Below, piece after piece: positions 12,035-19,868 of a stretch of DNA of 64,000 nucleotides. The notes beneath the pieces were generated by a model. That model saw nothing but the letters and a program-made list of their open reading frames with translations, made no database searches and was not told where the DNA came from. Made by a program: the position numbers and the translations under genes. The number at the start of each line of letters is the position of its first letter. Position 1 is the stretch's first letter. Source of the DNA: Paenibacillus sp. IHBB 10380 (GTDB lineage Bacteria > Bacillota > Bacilli > Paenibacillales > Paenibacillaceae); the NCBI RefSeq assembly GCF_000949425.1, contig NZ_CP010976.1, forward strand, positions 1,736,001 through 1,800,000, given 5' to 3'.

Positions 12035-12685
12035 ATGATGAATCAGCGTGACTACATACTTCGTTTAATCGAGAGTTTGACAGAAGGTATTGCATTTATG
12101 CTGGGTTTGAAAAAAGAAAAAAAAGAAGAGCAAGCGTTGGAATATCTTAACGAACTGATGATTCAATCTATTCAACTTAATTCTAAGATGGTTAATTCAT
12201 TAAGTGAAAGAGATCTTTTAGGAATGCTTTCGATTAATGGAGTTCTTCGGATGGATAGTGTGGCGGGTATTGCATTATTGTTAAAAGAAGAAGGGGATAT
12301 ATATGAGCAGCTTGGACAACACGAGACAGCAGGCAAACGCTTGCAACGCGCATTGTCTCTCATGTTGGAAGTTATGATAAGAGAGCCTGACTTGCAATTC
12401 ATTAATATTCGAGATGAAACGGAACAATTAATTGAACGACTTGGCCCCAGCCTACCAACTAAAATAGAACGAAAGCGATTTAGTTATTACGAAGTCATCG
12501 GACGGTATGATCTTGCTGAAAATGTGCTATTTCATCAACTTAGACTATCAGCTAAATCGGATTGGCTACAGGCGGGGAAAGCACTTTATGAAAGATTGCT
12601 ACGACTGAAAGATGAACAACTTGTAGAAGGAGGATTGCCGCGAGACGAAGTACTGCAATCCTACTCTGAGTTGACTAATATGTAA
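12035..12685 (+). CDS. DUF6483 family protein
   Basis: A 216-residue soluble, helical protein that begins MMNQRDYILRLIESL, the typical opening of DUF6483 proteins. The middle (about residues 85-130) looks like a tetratricopeptide-type helical repeat (GDIYEQLGQHETAGKRLQRAL). I took the ATG at 12035, seven bases after GGAG; the frame extends upstream without a ribosome site. It stands alone between loaP and a strong terminator. Function is unknown; TPR-like helices suggest protein binding. Confidence 0.65.
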   Translation: MMNQRDYILRLIESLTEGIAFMLGLKKEKKEEQALEYLNELMIQSIQLNSKMVNSLSERDLLGMLSINGVLRMDSVAGIALLLKEEGDIYEQLGQHETAGKRLQRALSLMLEVMIREPDLQFINIRDETEQLIERLGPSLPTKIERKRFSYYEVIGRYDLAENVLFHQLRLSAKSDWLQAGKALYERLLRLKDEQLVEGGLPRDEVLQSYSELTNM

Positions 12686-12713
12686 TGTGAAAGTATTACT
12701 TGGTAAACTTACA

Positions 12714-12757
12714 AAGCTTATTCCAACTTGAATGATGAAGAGGAATAAGCTTTTTTT
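12714..12757 (+). terminator. Intrinsic terminator after the DUF6483 gene
   Basis: A perfect 11-bp stem (12714-12724 with 12742-12752) is followed by seven T, ending at 12757. It probably closes the NRPS-associated transcript. Confidence 0.9.
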
Positions 12758-12927
12758 GCATGCAAATACGATGTTGAAGATAAAAAAGCTGAGTTAATCG
12801 GTGCGGGATTCTAAGTTCCCCCAACATAATCTAGCCGCGAGCTTCAACCCGTCATGAGGACCAACACTCCTTGAAGTGGAGCATGTTAACCATCGAAATA
12901 TCAGTAAAAGAAAGAGGGTTAGCAACA

Positions 12928-12962
12928 CAATAAGCTGACGCTATTATAGCGTCAGCTTATTG
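12928..12962. terminator. Perfect 16-bp hairpin between converging units
   Basis: 12928-12943 pairs exactly with 12947-12962 around a 3-base loop. It lies just beyond the end of the XRE gene on the minus strand. Neither side has a strong T-run, so it is either a bidirectional terminator or an mRNA-stabilising hairpin. Confidence 0.6.
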
Positions 12963-12989
12963 TATTGTTAAGAAGATTAAATATCCTGT

Positions 12990-13226
12990 TTACTCCTGCA
13001 ATGTGGGATCGTTTGTATTCTGAGTTAGCGCCTTTCTTCCAATTAAATAATCAATGGATACTTGGAATAAGTCAGCCAATTGTGTAAGTGTTTTAAAGTC
13101 GGGTTTTCTACGACTCTTTTCGTAGTGTGACAATGCCGCTCGACTGATTCCGATGGTTGTAGATAACTCTTCTTGCGTCCATCCCTTCTTTTCTCGTAGC
13201 TCTGCAATTCGATTTTCAAAATTCAT
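12990..13226 (-). CDS. XRE-family transcriptional regulator
   Basis: A 78-residue protein that is almost entirely a Cro/CI-type helix-turn-helix (about residues 7-61, including WTQEELSTTIGISRAALSHYE). Such compact XRE proteins are dimeric repressors of prophage or mobile-element genes. The ATG at 13226 lies seven bases after GGGAGG. Two palindromes that look like its operators lie upstream at 13290-13304 and 13327-13343, the first over its own -10, so it probably represses itself and a divergent transcript. Confidence 0.85.
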   Translation of the reverse strand: MNFENRIAELREKKGWTQEELSTTIGISRAALSHYEKSRRKPDFKTLTQLADLFQVSIDYLIGRKALTQNTNDPTLQE

Positions 13227-13287
13227 TCATCTTCCTCCCTATAAGCATCACAACTCTATAAACATAAAGGCATAATAACTACTTAAT

Positions 13288-13316
13288 ATGATACAAAATG
13301 TATCGTAAGTTAACAA
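13288..13316 (-). promoter_or_regulatory. Promoter of the XRE gene
   Basis: On the minus strand TTGTTA (13316-13311) and TATCAT (13293-13288) are 17 bases apart. The palindrome at 13290-13304 covers the -10, which fits autorepression. Confidence 0.5.
13290..13304. promoter_or_regulatory. XRE operator 1 (15-bp palindrome)
   Basis: GATACAAAATGTATC is a perfect inverted repeat except for its centre. It shares its half-site with the palindrome 37 bases away and resembles, from memory, operators of the PBSX repressor Xre. Confidence 0.6.
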
Positions 13317-13326
13317 TACGAAAAAT

Positions 13327-13343
13327 TGATACAATTTGTATCA
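13327..13343. promoter_or_regulatory. XRE operator 2 (17-bp palindrome)
   Basis: TGATACAATTTGTATCA is perfectly palindromic around one central base and carries the same GATACA/TGTATC halves as operator 1. It overlaps a plausible plus-strand -35 (TTGTAT at 13337-13342, with TATATA at 13361 18 bases on). Confidence 0.6.
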
Positions 13344-13366
13344 TTATAACGTCAACAACATATATA

Positions 13367-13481
13367 CACAACTGAGTACTAGTTAAATTCTCTTATTCAA
13401 CTAACTTTATCCGTTAGTTGAATAAAGTCGGTTGCATTAATTCAACGATTTAAGCAGGCCTTACGCCTGCTAATTTTTTTT
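13367..13481 (+). ncRNA. Candidate XRE-controlled small RNA
   Basis: A possible promoter (TTGTAT/TATATA, 13337-13366) is followed within about 110 bases by a perfect 13-bp hairpin (13393-13405 with 13413-13425, 7-base loop) and then an intrinsic terminator (stem 13453-13459/13465-13471, T-run 13474-13481). There is no ATG or GTG between them, so the transcript would be non-coding. The promoter overlaps operator 2. All of this is inference from sequence layout. Confidence 0.4.
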
Positions 13482-13539
13482 ATAAATGTTGTAACGAAAC
13501 TATCCATAAACAAGTCTAATATATGACGGAGGTGAGAAT

Positions 13540-14018
13540 GTGACAGATTTCGAGAATATATACAATCAATATTTCAAAGATGTTTATCGATTTGTATTGT
13601 CGTTAAGCAGAGATCCAACAGTCGCTGAAGAAATAACACAAGAAACATTTTTCAAAGCTTAAAACAGTATTCATCAATTTAAAGGTAACTGTAAAATCAG
13701 TGTATGCTTTGTCAAATTGCTAAAAATACATACTTTTCTTATCGTGATAAGCAAGAGCGGTTTACAACAAATTGTTCAACTGAAACAGCAAGTGAGAACT
13801 GTATCGAAGAATCGCTACTTATTAAGGAAGAAGCTTTCCGTATTCATAAGGCATTACATGGATTAAATGAGCCATATAAAGAAGTGTTTACTTTAAGGGT
13901 GTTCGGAGAACTGTCCTTTGCCCAAATAATCCAAATTTTTGAGAGAATAGAAAGTTGGTCTAGGGTTACATTCCACCGAGCGAAAAGAAAAGTACAAGAC
14001 CTTCTAAGGGAGGAATAG
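13540..14018 (+). pseudogene. Sigma-70 family (ECF-like) sigma factor, disrupted
   Basis: A GTG at 13540 with GGAGGTG opens a clear sigma region 2 (YNQYFKDVYRFVLSL, then PTVAEEITQETFFKA), which hits a TAA at 13660. The frame continues past the stop (NSIHQFKGNCKISV) and then loses one base near 13706; restoring a G there gives VWLCQIAKNTYFSY, a normal region 2.4, leading into a region 4 that ends at 14018. Two independent lesions make this a pseudogene. It precedes its likely anti-sigma partner by four bases. Confidence 0.8.
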
Positions 14019-14022
14019 TGTC

Positions 14023-14719
14023 ATGGGACAAATATCATGTGAGATAATTAAAGATTTACTGCCATTGTATTATGACGAGGTGTGCAGCAAAGAAAGTGCC
14101 GCAATCGTTGAAGAACATCTTGCAGCATGCCAGAGTTGCCAAATGGATTTAGATTCAATCAAGGCAACTATCAGCTTACCTGAAGAAGTTGTTGAACAAA
14201 ATTTTAAGGATAGTAATGCTTTAAAAGGTATTGCGATCTCATGGCATCGTGCTAAATTAAAGGCATTTGTCAAAGGACTCATTGGTGCGACGCTAGTGTC
14301 AATTGCCGTCATTGGTTGTATGGTGCTATTTCAATGGGATATTATGAAAGTAGCATCTGACGTTGTAGAAATTACCGATGTAAGCAAATTATCCAATGGC
14401 AGTATCGTTTATCATGTAAAGTTAACAGATGGTTATGGCGTAGATAGATTGAACTATGATATGGATGAAAACGGGAACTTTTATGTGACGCCGTTACGTC
14501 CAATCATCAAAACAAAGACTAAATTTGATATTGGTTTTCAAAATGAGTATTATACGTTAGGTGAAATTGAAAAAAAGATTTTATCGAGAAAAATATGGCG
14601 ATGACGCAGAAGTAAAAGCGTTATATATCGGAACTTCAGATGATAATATTCTAATCTGGAAAAAAGGAATGGATTTGCCAGCAGCAAGGGATGAAGTTGA
14701 AGCAAACTTCCATGAATAA
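14023..14719 (+). pseudogene. Zinc-finger anti-sigma factor, frameshifted
   Basis: The N-terminus carries the zf-HC2 motif of anti-sigma factors (EEHLAACQSCQMDL, with H and two C) and one membrane segment about residues 85-107. The frame ends at 14604, but removing one A from the seven-A run at 14570-14576 restores a further ~47 codons ending at 14719 with protein-like sequence (YGDDAEVKALYIGTSDDN). The C-terminal part is thus shifted out of frame. With the sigma gene also broken, the system looks dead. A sequencing error in the homopolymer could explain this lesion alone. Confidence 0.7.
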
Positions 14720-14737
14720 TATGAGTAAGCGCATCAC

Positions 14738-14778
14738 AAACACATAAATACCGCCAAATTGGTGGTATTTGTGTGTTT
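14738..14778 (+). terminator. Terminator-like hairpin after the anti-sigma remnant
   Basis: An almost perfect 18-bp stem (14738-14755 with 14761-14778, five-base loop) ends in a T-rich right arm. It would separate the broken pair from the intact ECF operon. Confidence 0.6.
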
Positions 14779-14789
14779 GCTATAAGGTG

Positions 14790-14803
14790 TAAAAGCGCTT
14801 TCA
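14790..14803 (+). promoter_or_regulatory. Possible cre (CcpA) site
   Basis: TAAAAGCGCTTTCA differs from the strong cre sequence TGAAAGCGCTTTCA at one position. It lies 25-38 bases before the ECF sigma start, where binding would block transcription. Weak evidence from a short motif. Confidence 0.3.
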
Positions 14804-14827
14804 CAAAAAAATAAGGGGAATCGATAC

Positions 14828-15394
14828 ATGAAGTCTAATGATACAAATTTTATACGACGATTACAGCGACAAGAAGAAGATGCATTAGAATTCATAGTTG
14901 ATAAATATTTGCCATTAATCAAAGGGGTAACTTATAAAATTCTCGCTCCCCTTAACAACAATGGTGTCATGGAAGAATGTATTAACGATGTTTTCCTTTC
15001 AATCTGGAACAATTCGAAAAAGTTCAATGGAGATTCGAATGATTTTAAAAAATGGATTTGTGCCATTGCTAAATTTAAATCCATTGACTATTACAGAAAA
15101 GCTAGTAAGAAAGTGGAGTTCACCTCAGATTATATAGATTTGAATACAGGAAAATCAGCAGAAGATGAACTAATGATGTTGGAAGATAGAACTGAACTAA
15201 TCACGCTAATCAATCAATTAGAGCCTGTTGAACGAGATATTTTTATCATGAAGTTCTTCCTAGGTTTAAATACTGAGGAAATATCAACAAAACTCGGTAT
15301 GACAAAAGCCGCGATAGATAATCGGATTTATAGAGGAAAAAAGAAACTTAATAAAAATGCTATAAACCTTATGTTGGGAGAGAGAGGAATATGA
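14828..15394 (+). CDS. ECF-type RNA polymerase sigma factor
   Basis: A 188-residue sigma-70 family protein. Region 2 spans about residues 10-90 (EDALEFIVDKYLPLIKGVTY; MEECINDVFLSIW; FKKWICAIAKFKSIDYYRKA) and region 4 about residues 122-178 (LEPVERDIFIMKFFLGL; EEISTKLGMTKAAIDNRIYRG). The ATG follows AAGGGGAA. Its stop overlaps the start of the next gene by four bases (ATGA). The DUF4179 membrane protein next to it is the usual anti-sigma partner of such factors, so this is probably a signal-responsive regulator that also drives its own operon. Confidence 0.9.
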   Translation: MKSNDTNFIRRLQRQEEDALEFIVDKYLPLIKGVTYKILAPLNNNGVMEECINDVFLSIWNNSKKFNGDSNDFKKWICAIAKFKSIDYYRKASKKVEFTSDYIDLNTGKSAEDELMMLEDRTELITLINQLEPVERDIFIMKFFLGLNTEEISTKLGMTKAAIDNRIYRGKKKLNKNAINLMLGERGI

Positions 15395-16500
15395 AGGATA
15401 TTTATGAATTATTAAATGATATAAACATAGACGAAACTGAATTTGAGGAAATCGAAGTAAATGAACTTGAGAAGGCTAAAGTGAAAAGTGCTCTAAAAAA
15501 ATCATTAAGTATGAAGAAGAAAATAAAGAGTTGGAAAAAGAATGTTGCTGTAGCTTCCATTATAATCATCTTATCATGTACAACGTTCGGAATAACGTTC
15601 CCTGCTTATGCTAGTAGCATTCCTGTAATAGGAGACATTTTCAGCTTTTTGAATAATGGAGGAACTGGTTCAAGTCTTTATAATAATTATAAGGAACATT
15701 CCACCGAAATGAATGTGACAAAAGAAAGTAAGGGCATCAAAGTAACGATGAATGATGCGATTTATGATGGGAACACCGTATCATTAACTTATTCTATAGA
15801 AAGTGAACAAGATTTAGGCGAAAACCTCATGATCCATGGCAATCCAACGTTTGAAGAGTCCAAAGGGATGGCAGGCAGCTCAAAAATTTCGAAAGTGGAT
15901 GAACATCATTATGTAGGCATTTATAATGCTACAAACTTAACTAGTAACATGGAAGATACAGTAAAAATAAAATGGGATTTAGACAGCATCTTCATTCAAG
16001 ATATGCAGGAAGAGATCATAGGGGATTGGGAATTTGATTTTACTCTAAAAGCTACGGATAGCAGAGTGCAATTCATTGCTCAAAGTGCAGAACAAGATGG
16101 AGTAAAAGTAAATATAGAGAAAATATCTATCAACCCGATGTCTTTTATTGTATATTACGGCCAACAGGTTTCTGACGAGGTAAGAAACAAATGGCACGAG
16201 GTATATGTCGAATTAGAAATTAAAGATGATTTAGGGAATTTCTACTCTGGTGAAGGTAATGGAGGATTAGGCAAAGATTCTTATACGATGAGCTTGAGTA
16301 AAACATTCGAAAAGTTGGAACAGCATGCAACGAAGCTTATAGTAACTCCCCATATCACATTAAGGAGTCACAATCCTGATAATTATGGTTCTGTAGAAAT
16401 AACGGAAAGTGGACCAAAGGAAATTCCAATACCAACAAAATCTGGTGTGGGGAAAGAAGACTTTGTATTACAAGACATCATTATTGAATTAAAGAAATAG
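15391..16500 (+). CDS. DUF4179 membrane protein, probable anti-sigma factor
   Basis: A 369-residue protein with a cytoplasmic N-terminus of about 50 residues, one membrane segment (AVASIIIILSCTTFGITF), then the extracytoplasmic DUF4179 region starting SSIPVIGDIFSFLNNGG. That architecture is typical of anti-sigma factors that hold an ECF sigma at the membrane until a signal arrives. It overlaps the sigma gene by ATGA and is followed by a terminator. The signal is unknown. Confidence 0.8.
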   Translation: MKDIYELLNDINIDETEFEEIEVNELEKAKVKSALKKSLSMKKKIKSWKKNVAVASIIIILSCTTFGITFPAYASSIPVIGDIFSFLNNGGTGSSLYNNYKEHSTEMNVTKESKGIKVTMNDAIYDGNTVSLTYSIESEQDLGENLMIHGNPTFEESKGMAGSSKISKVDEHHYVGIYNATNLTSNMEDTVKIKWDLDSIFIQDMQEEIIGDWEFDFTLKATDSRVQFIAQSAEQDGVKVNIEKISINPMSFIVYYGQQVSDEVRNKWHEVYVELEIKDDLGNFYSGEGNGGLGKDSYTMSLSKTFEKLEQHATKLIVTPHITLRSHNPDNYGSVEITESGPKEIPIPTKSGVGKEDFVLQDIIIELKK

Positions 16501-16512
16501 CATAATATGCTG

Positions 16513-16545
16513 AAAGGACTGCCTTACTTACTAGGGCAGTCCTTT
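16513..16545 (+). terminator. Terminator after the DUF4179 gene
   Basis: An 11-bp stem pairs 16513-16523 with 16535-16545 and ends in TTT. The tail is short but the position, 13 bases past the stop, fits. Confidence 0.7.
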
Positions 16546-16648
16546 GCATTGTTAGAACATAAAGTATTACATTAGCCCAGTTTATCTACTCGAAGTATAG
16601 TATGGATAATCCATCTTTTCTTGAACTTGTTGAACCATATGAAATAAA

Positions 16649-16677
16649 AAGGTATCTGATCTAAGATCAAATACCTT
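16649..16677 (-). terminator. Hairpin with minus-strand T-run in the gene-poor region
   Basis: AAGGTAT and TGATCT arms at 16649-16662 pair with 16664-16677 with one mismatch; read on the minus strand it ends in TTTTTATTT. It would terminate a minus-strand unit such as the dehydratase remnant at 16803-16862. Confidence 0.4.
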
Positions 16678-16802
16678 GCCCAGGCGTACAGCGTTATGAA
16701 TATGTGCTCCCTCGTGGTTATCTACGTTTACGCTAGTTGAACGTACCAGATATTTACAGTATTGTATCTGGAAAATTAATTTAAATCAAGGACAATTTCG
16801 CA

Positions 16803-16862
16803 TTATATAGGAATAAGCGAACGTCCAAGAACACACGTTGCTCCGGTAACAAGAACGTTCAT
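16803..16862 (-). pseudogene. N-terminal remnant of an NAD-dependent epimerase/dehydratase
   Basis: An ATG at 16862 with AAAGGAG upstream opens MNVLVTGATCVLGRSLIPI and then stops after 19 codons. This is the first beta strand and nucleotide-binding loop of a Rossmann-fold epimerase (usual TGATGxxG, here with C for G). The remainder of the gene is not recognisable. Confidence 0.5.
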
Positions 16863-16932
16863 AATCATGTCTCCTTTATTTTACTGATTTTATCCGATGT
16901 AGTTTTGGGTTGCTGATATAGCAGACAAATAG

Positions 16933-17043
16933 AAGGCAACTTTTGTGACATTTGGGCTTCTTAAACCAAGGGTGTTATCGGTTGATTTAGCGTGTGGCAC
17001 AGGCAGAGCAACCATTCCCTTAGCCAGTAAAATACAACAATAA
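16933..17043 (+). pseudogene. Remnant of a SAM-dependent methyltransferase
   Basis: A short open stretch encodes KPRVLSVDLACGTGRATIPL, which is motif I of class I methyltransferases, and ends at TAA 17041. No start codon with a ribosome site and no downstream motifs remain. Confidence 0.5.
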
Positions 17044-17121
17044 AAAAAATTAAAAATATTGAAGACAAAATAGAGTTCTAATTCATAATCAGTTCTTTTG
17101 AAATTGGAATTTTATGCTAAT

Positions 17122-17256
17122 CGTAGCGGAGTGGATGGAATTGTCGTGTAGAAGCGAAGCGTTCGCCTTTGCCCCTGAATTTTAACCGCAAACAGCGGTA
17201 TATTCAAAAAATTTGGGGGCAACAGCGATCGGAAGGACAATCCATCCGCGTAGCGG
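17122..17256. repeat. REP-like composite palindrome (large folded element)
   Basis: Nested inverted repeats are visible: GGATGG/ATTGTC arms at 17133-17145 pair with 17236-17247; TTGCCCC at 17169-17175 pairs with GGGGCAA at 17216-17222; ACCGC at 17085+100 (17185-17189) pairs with GCGGT at 17195-17199 around a 5-base loop. The whole folds as one long hairpin. Its GC content is higher than the surroundings. I recall very similar 'GCGTTCGCCTTTGCCCC' blocks between genes in other Paenibacillus genomes, so it is probably a dispersed repeat; that recollection needs a search. Confidence 0.6.
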
Positions 17257-17424
17257 TCATTTATCAGTACTATGAATGGATTTGTGATTTTGAATATTTA
17301 CGAGGATTGGAATGAAACCCCTATAACAAATGATAGCTATGGAATGGTCTACATATGTAAGAAACGTAGGTATAATGGATAGGATCGTACGTTCGTAAAA
17401 AAAGAAGGCGTTACTCACAGGAAT

Positions 17425-17454
17425 CGGACAAAATTCGGTATTTTGTGCTATAAT
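17425..17454 (+). promoter_or_regulatory. Promoter of topB, extended -10
   Basis: TGTGCTATAAT places an extended -10 with TATAAT at 17449-17454; CGGACA at 17425-17430 is a fair -35 at 18 bases. Transcription would start near 17461, leaving a leader of about 110 bases. Confidence 0.6.
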
Positions 17455-17473
17455 GGACAATACAGCAAGGAAG

Positions 17474-17510
17474 AGAAGAGGACTTTTGCATGTCGCAAAG
17501 GTCCTTTTCT
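17474..17510 (+). promoter_or_regulatory. Hairpin in the topB leader
   Basis: A 16-bp stem (17474-17489 with 17495-17510, two G-U pairs, 5-base loop) sits within the first 50 bases of the predicted transcript. It ends TTTTCTT, terminator-like, before the TTG start at 17573. It could be an attenuator or an RNA-stabilising 5' hairpin. Confidence 0.5.
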
Positions 17511-17572
17511 TAACGGAGTGGGGCCTTTATTATAAAGTGTTTACCGCAACGGAAAGAGAGGGGATTTTCCGC

Positions 17573-19819
17573 TTGAAGACGCTTGTTATCGCCGAAAAAC
17601 CAGATATGGGACGTAATATTTCTGCCGTGATTGAACCACGTGCGAAGAACTCTCGTACTTATTTGGAAGGAGACAATTATATTATAACGTGGGCGATTGG
17701 ACATCTTGTTGGCTTAGCAGAGCCTGATGCATACGATCCCAAATATAAGAGATGGAATTTTCGTGACCTACCGATCTTACCAGAATCGTTCAAAATTGTG
17801 CCGCATCCTAAAACAAAGGATCAGCTTAAGACGATTGGGGAGTTGGCTAAGCGATGTGACCGCATTGTCAATGCCTGTGATGCCGGGAGAGAAGGTCAGT
17901 ATATATTTGCATTGATACAGCAACAGCTAGGCCTTAAACAGCCTGTGAAGCGGCTCTGGATATCTGATTTAACCTCAGAAAGTATTTCGCGTGGATTCAG
18001 AGAGTTAAGGGACGGGGCAGAATTTCATGATTTAACACAAGCTGCACGTGCACGGAGTGAAGCAGATTGGTTAATCGGAATGAATGCATCACGAGCTTTT
18101 ACAACGCGTCATAACACATTACTGTCAGTTGGACGAGTCCAGACCCCTGTTTTGGCGCTCATTTATGATCGCCAGAAGGAGATTGAAGCTTTTGATTCGT
18201 TAACCTATTACGATGTCAAAGCGAATTTTAGGCAGGGGACGTTAGAGTATATGGGTTCGTGGCAAGGGGATCGACTAACTTCAAAGGAAGCAGCTGAGAA
18301 GATCTCTACCAAAGTGAAGGGGAAGAAGGGGACGATCGATAAGTATGAGGTGAAGGAGACGAAGGAGTATCCTTTTAAATTATATGATCTGACACTGCTG
18401 CAACGGGAAGCGAATGCTAAATACAGCTTCTCCGCTAAGCATACCTTAGATATCGCTCAGGCACTTTATGAGAAACATAAAGTGATCTCGTACCCACGTA
18501 CTAACTCTAACTATGTGACAGAACAGAATATTGAGGGTATGCATAAAGCTTTACATATGCTGAAATCGACCTCATACAAAGAAATGGTAGAAGGAGCAGA
18601 TGCAAGCCTTGTTCACAAAAACAACAAGTCAGTCTGTAATCCAACCAAGGTAGAGGATCACCATGCGATTCTACCAACACTGAAGAAGCCCGGCTCACTA
18701 AGTAAAGATGAGCAGCAATTATATGATCTAATCGTTATTCGATTCTTATCACAATTCTACCCACCTGCGCTATATAAGCAGCACACTGTCCTTTCCTTAG
18801 TCGAAGGAGAAACGTTCAAGACGGGCATCAAGGAACTGCTTTCATTAGGCTGGAAGGTTCTGATTAAGAATGAGAAGACGGCGAGTAAGTCGGGTAAGGG
18901 TGGAAAGAACGAGGAAGAAGATGAGAATGTAGAGTGGAACGATCGTGTCTTCACAATCGATAAGGAGCAATCCGTGGATTGCGTCGATAGTGAAGCGAAA
19001 GAGAAGGCCACACAGCCGCCGAAGAGCTTCACCGAGGGTACACTTCTGAAAGCTATGGAGAGTGCTGGGAAGAGCATTGAGAATGATGAGTTACGGGATG
19101 CTATGAAGGATAGCGGACTTGGAACACCAGCTACACGCGCGGCAACCATTGAGCGTCTTAAAAAAGTAGGTTATATTACGATGCAGGGGAAAAGAATAAC
19201 GATTACCCAAAAAGGTAGATCAACGATTGAGTTGATTCGTCTAGCAGGGATTGAATTACTTACATCGCCAGAAATGACAGGTCAATGGGAACGTCGGTTG
19301 CATCAGATTTCTAAAGGGGAAGCTGCCTCTGAGAAATTTATGGATAATGTTCAGAAATTCACGATATCTATTATTGATAAAGTATCTACACAACGATCTG
19401 CCCCACCTTCCTTATTCGGTAATGAAGACAATGGGAAGCAGGAGAAGGGGAGTCGTGCTATTTCTACGGCGACGAGAAAAACATCCACATCTCCATCAAC
19501 TAAGGCTGCTGCATCCTCAGTTCCAACTCAACCTGGAGAAAGACAGGAGTTAGGTGAATGTCCTAGAGAGGGTTGTGTAGGGCATATTATAGAGGGCCGT
19601 AAAGGTTATGGCTGTAATCGTTTTAAAGAAGGTTGTGGGTTCGTGATATGGAAGGAATATGAAGGCAAGGTAATCACGTTATCTATGCTTAAGTCACTAC
19701 TGTCTTCGGGACGAACACAGCTGCTGAGTTTCAAAGATAGCGATGGGGAATCTTACAAAGCCCGTATTGGGTTAGAGGATCAGGCTACGGGTAAGCTTAG
19801 GCTTGAACTGCAGATATAG
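17573..19819 (+). CDS. topB: DNA topoisomerase III
   Basis: A 748-residue type IA topoisomerase that decatenates and relaxes DNA by single-strand passage. The Toprim domain opens with LKTLVIAEKPDMGR and carries VNACDAGREGQ, the form seen in Bacillus TopB; the catalytic tyrosine is in ISYPRTNSNY (about residue 310). The C-terminus has a zinc-ribbon-like topoisomerase repeat (CPREGC ... CNRFKEGC). B. subtilis TopB has 727 residues. The start is TTG at 17573, nine bases after GAGAGGGG; the in-frame ATG at 17453 lies in the promoter. It is a single-gene unit. Confidence 0.93.
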   Translation: MKTLVIAEKPDMGRNISAVIEPRAKNSRTYLEGDNYIITWAIGHLVGLAEPDAYDPKYKRWNFRDLPILPESFKIVPHPKTKDQLKTIGELAKRCDRIVNACDAGREGQYIFALIQQQLGLKQPVKRLWISDLTSESISRGFRELRDGAEFHDLTQAARARSEADWLIGMNASRAFTTRHNTLLSVGRVQTPVLALIYDRQKEIEAFDSLTYYDVKANFRQGTLEYMGSWQGDRLTSKEAAEKISTKVKGKKGTIDKYEVKETKEYPFKLYDLTLLQREANAKYSFSAKHTLDIAQALYEKHKVISYPRTNSNYVTEQNIEGMHKALHMLKSTSYKEMVEGADASLVHKNNKSVCNPTKVEDHHAILPTLKKPGSLSKDEQQLYDLIVIRFLSQFYPPALYKQHTVLSLVEGETFKTGIKELLSLGWKVLIKNEKTASKSGKGGKNEEEDENVEWNDRVFTIDKEQSVDCVDSEAKEKATQPPKSFTEGTLLKAMESAGKSIENDELRDAMKDSGLGTPATRAATIERLKKVGYITMQGKRITITQKGRSTIELIRLAGIELLTSPEMTGQWERRLHQISKGEAASEKFMDNVQKFTISIIDKVSTQRSAPPSLFGNEDNGKQEKGSRAISTATRKTSTSPSTKAAASSVPTQPGERQELGECPREGCVGHIIEGRKGYGCNRFKEGCGFVIWKEYEGKVITLSMLKSLLSSGRTQLLSFKDSDGESYKARIGLEDQATGKLRLELQI

Positions 19820-19840
19820 AATAAAAGTGGCTTATGACAA

Positions 19841-19868
19841 CAACGGACCCTTAATTTAGGGTCCGTTG
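19841..19868. terminator. Hairpin between topB and the HAD gene
   Basis: A perfect 10-bp stem (19841-19850 with 19859-19868) lies between the convergent genes and overlaps the last codons of the HAD gene. Likely a shared terminator although T-runs are weak. Confidence 0.6.

Noticed and set aside
14570..14576. Programmed frameshifting at the A7 run in the anti-sigma gene
   Set aside because: The upstream sigma partner is broken twice, so simple decay (or a homopolymer sequencing error) is the simpler reading.
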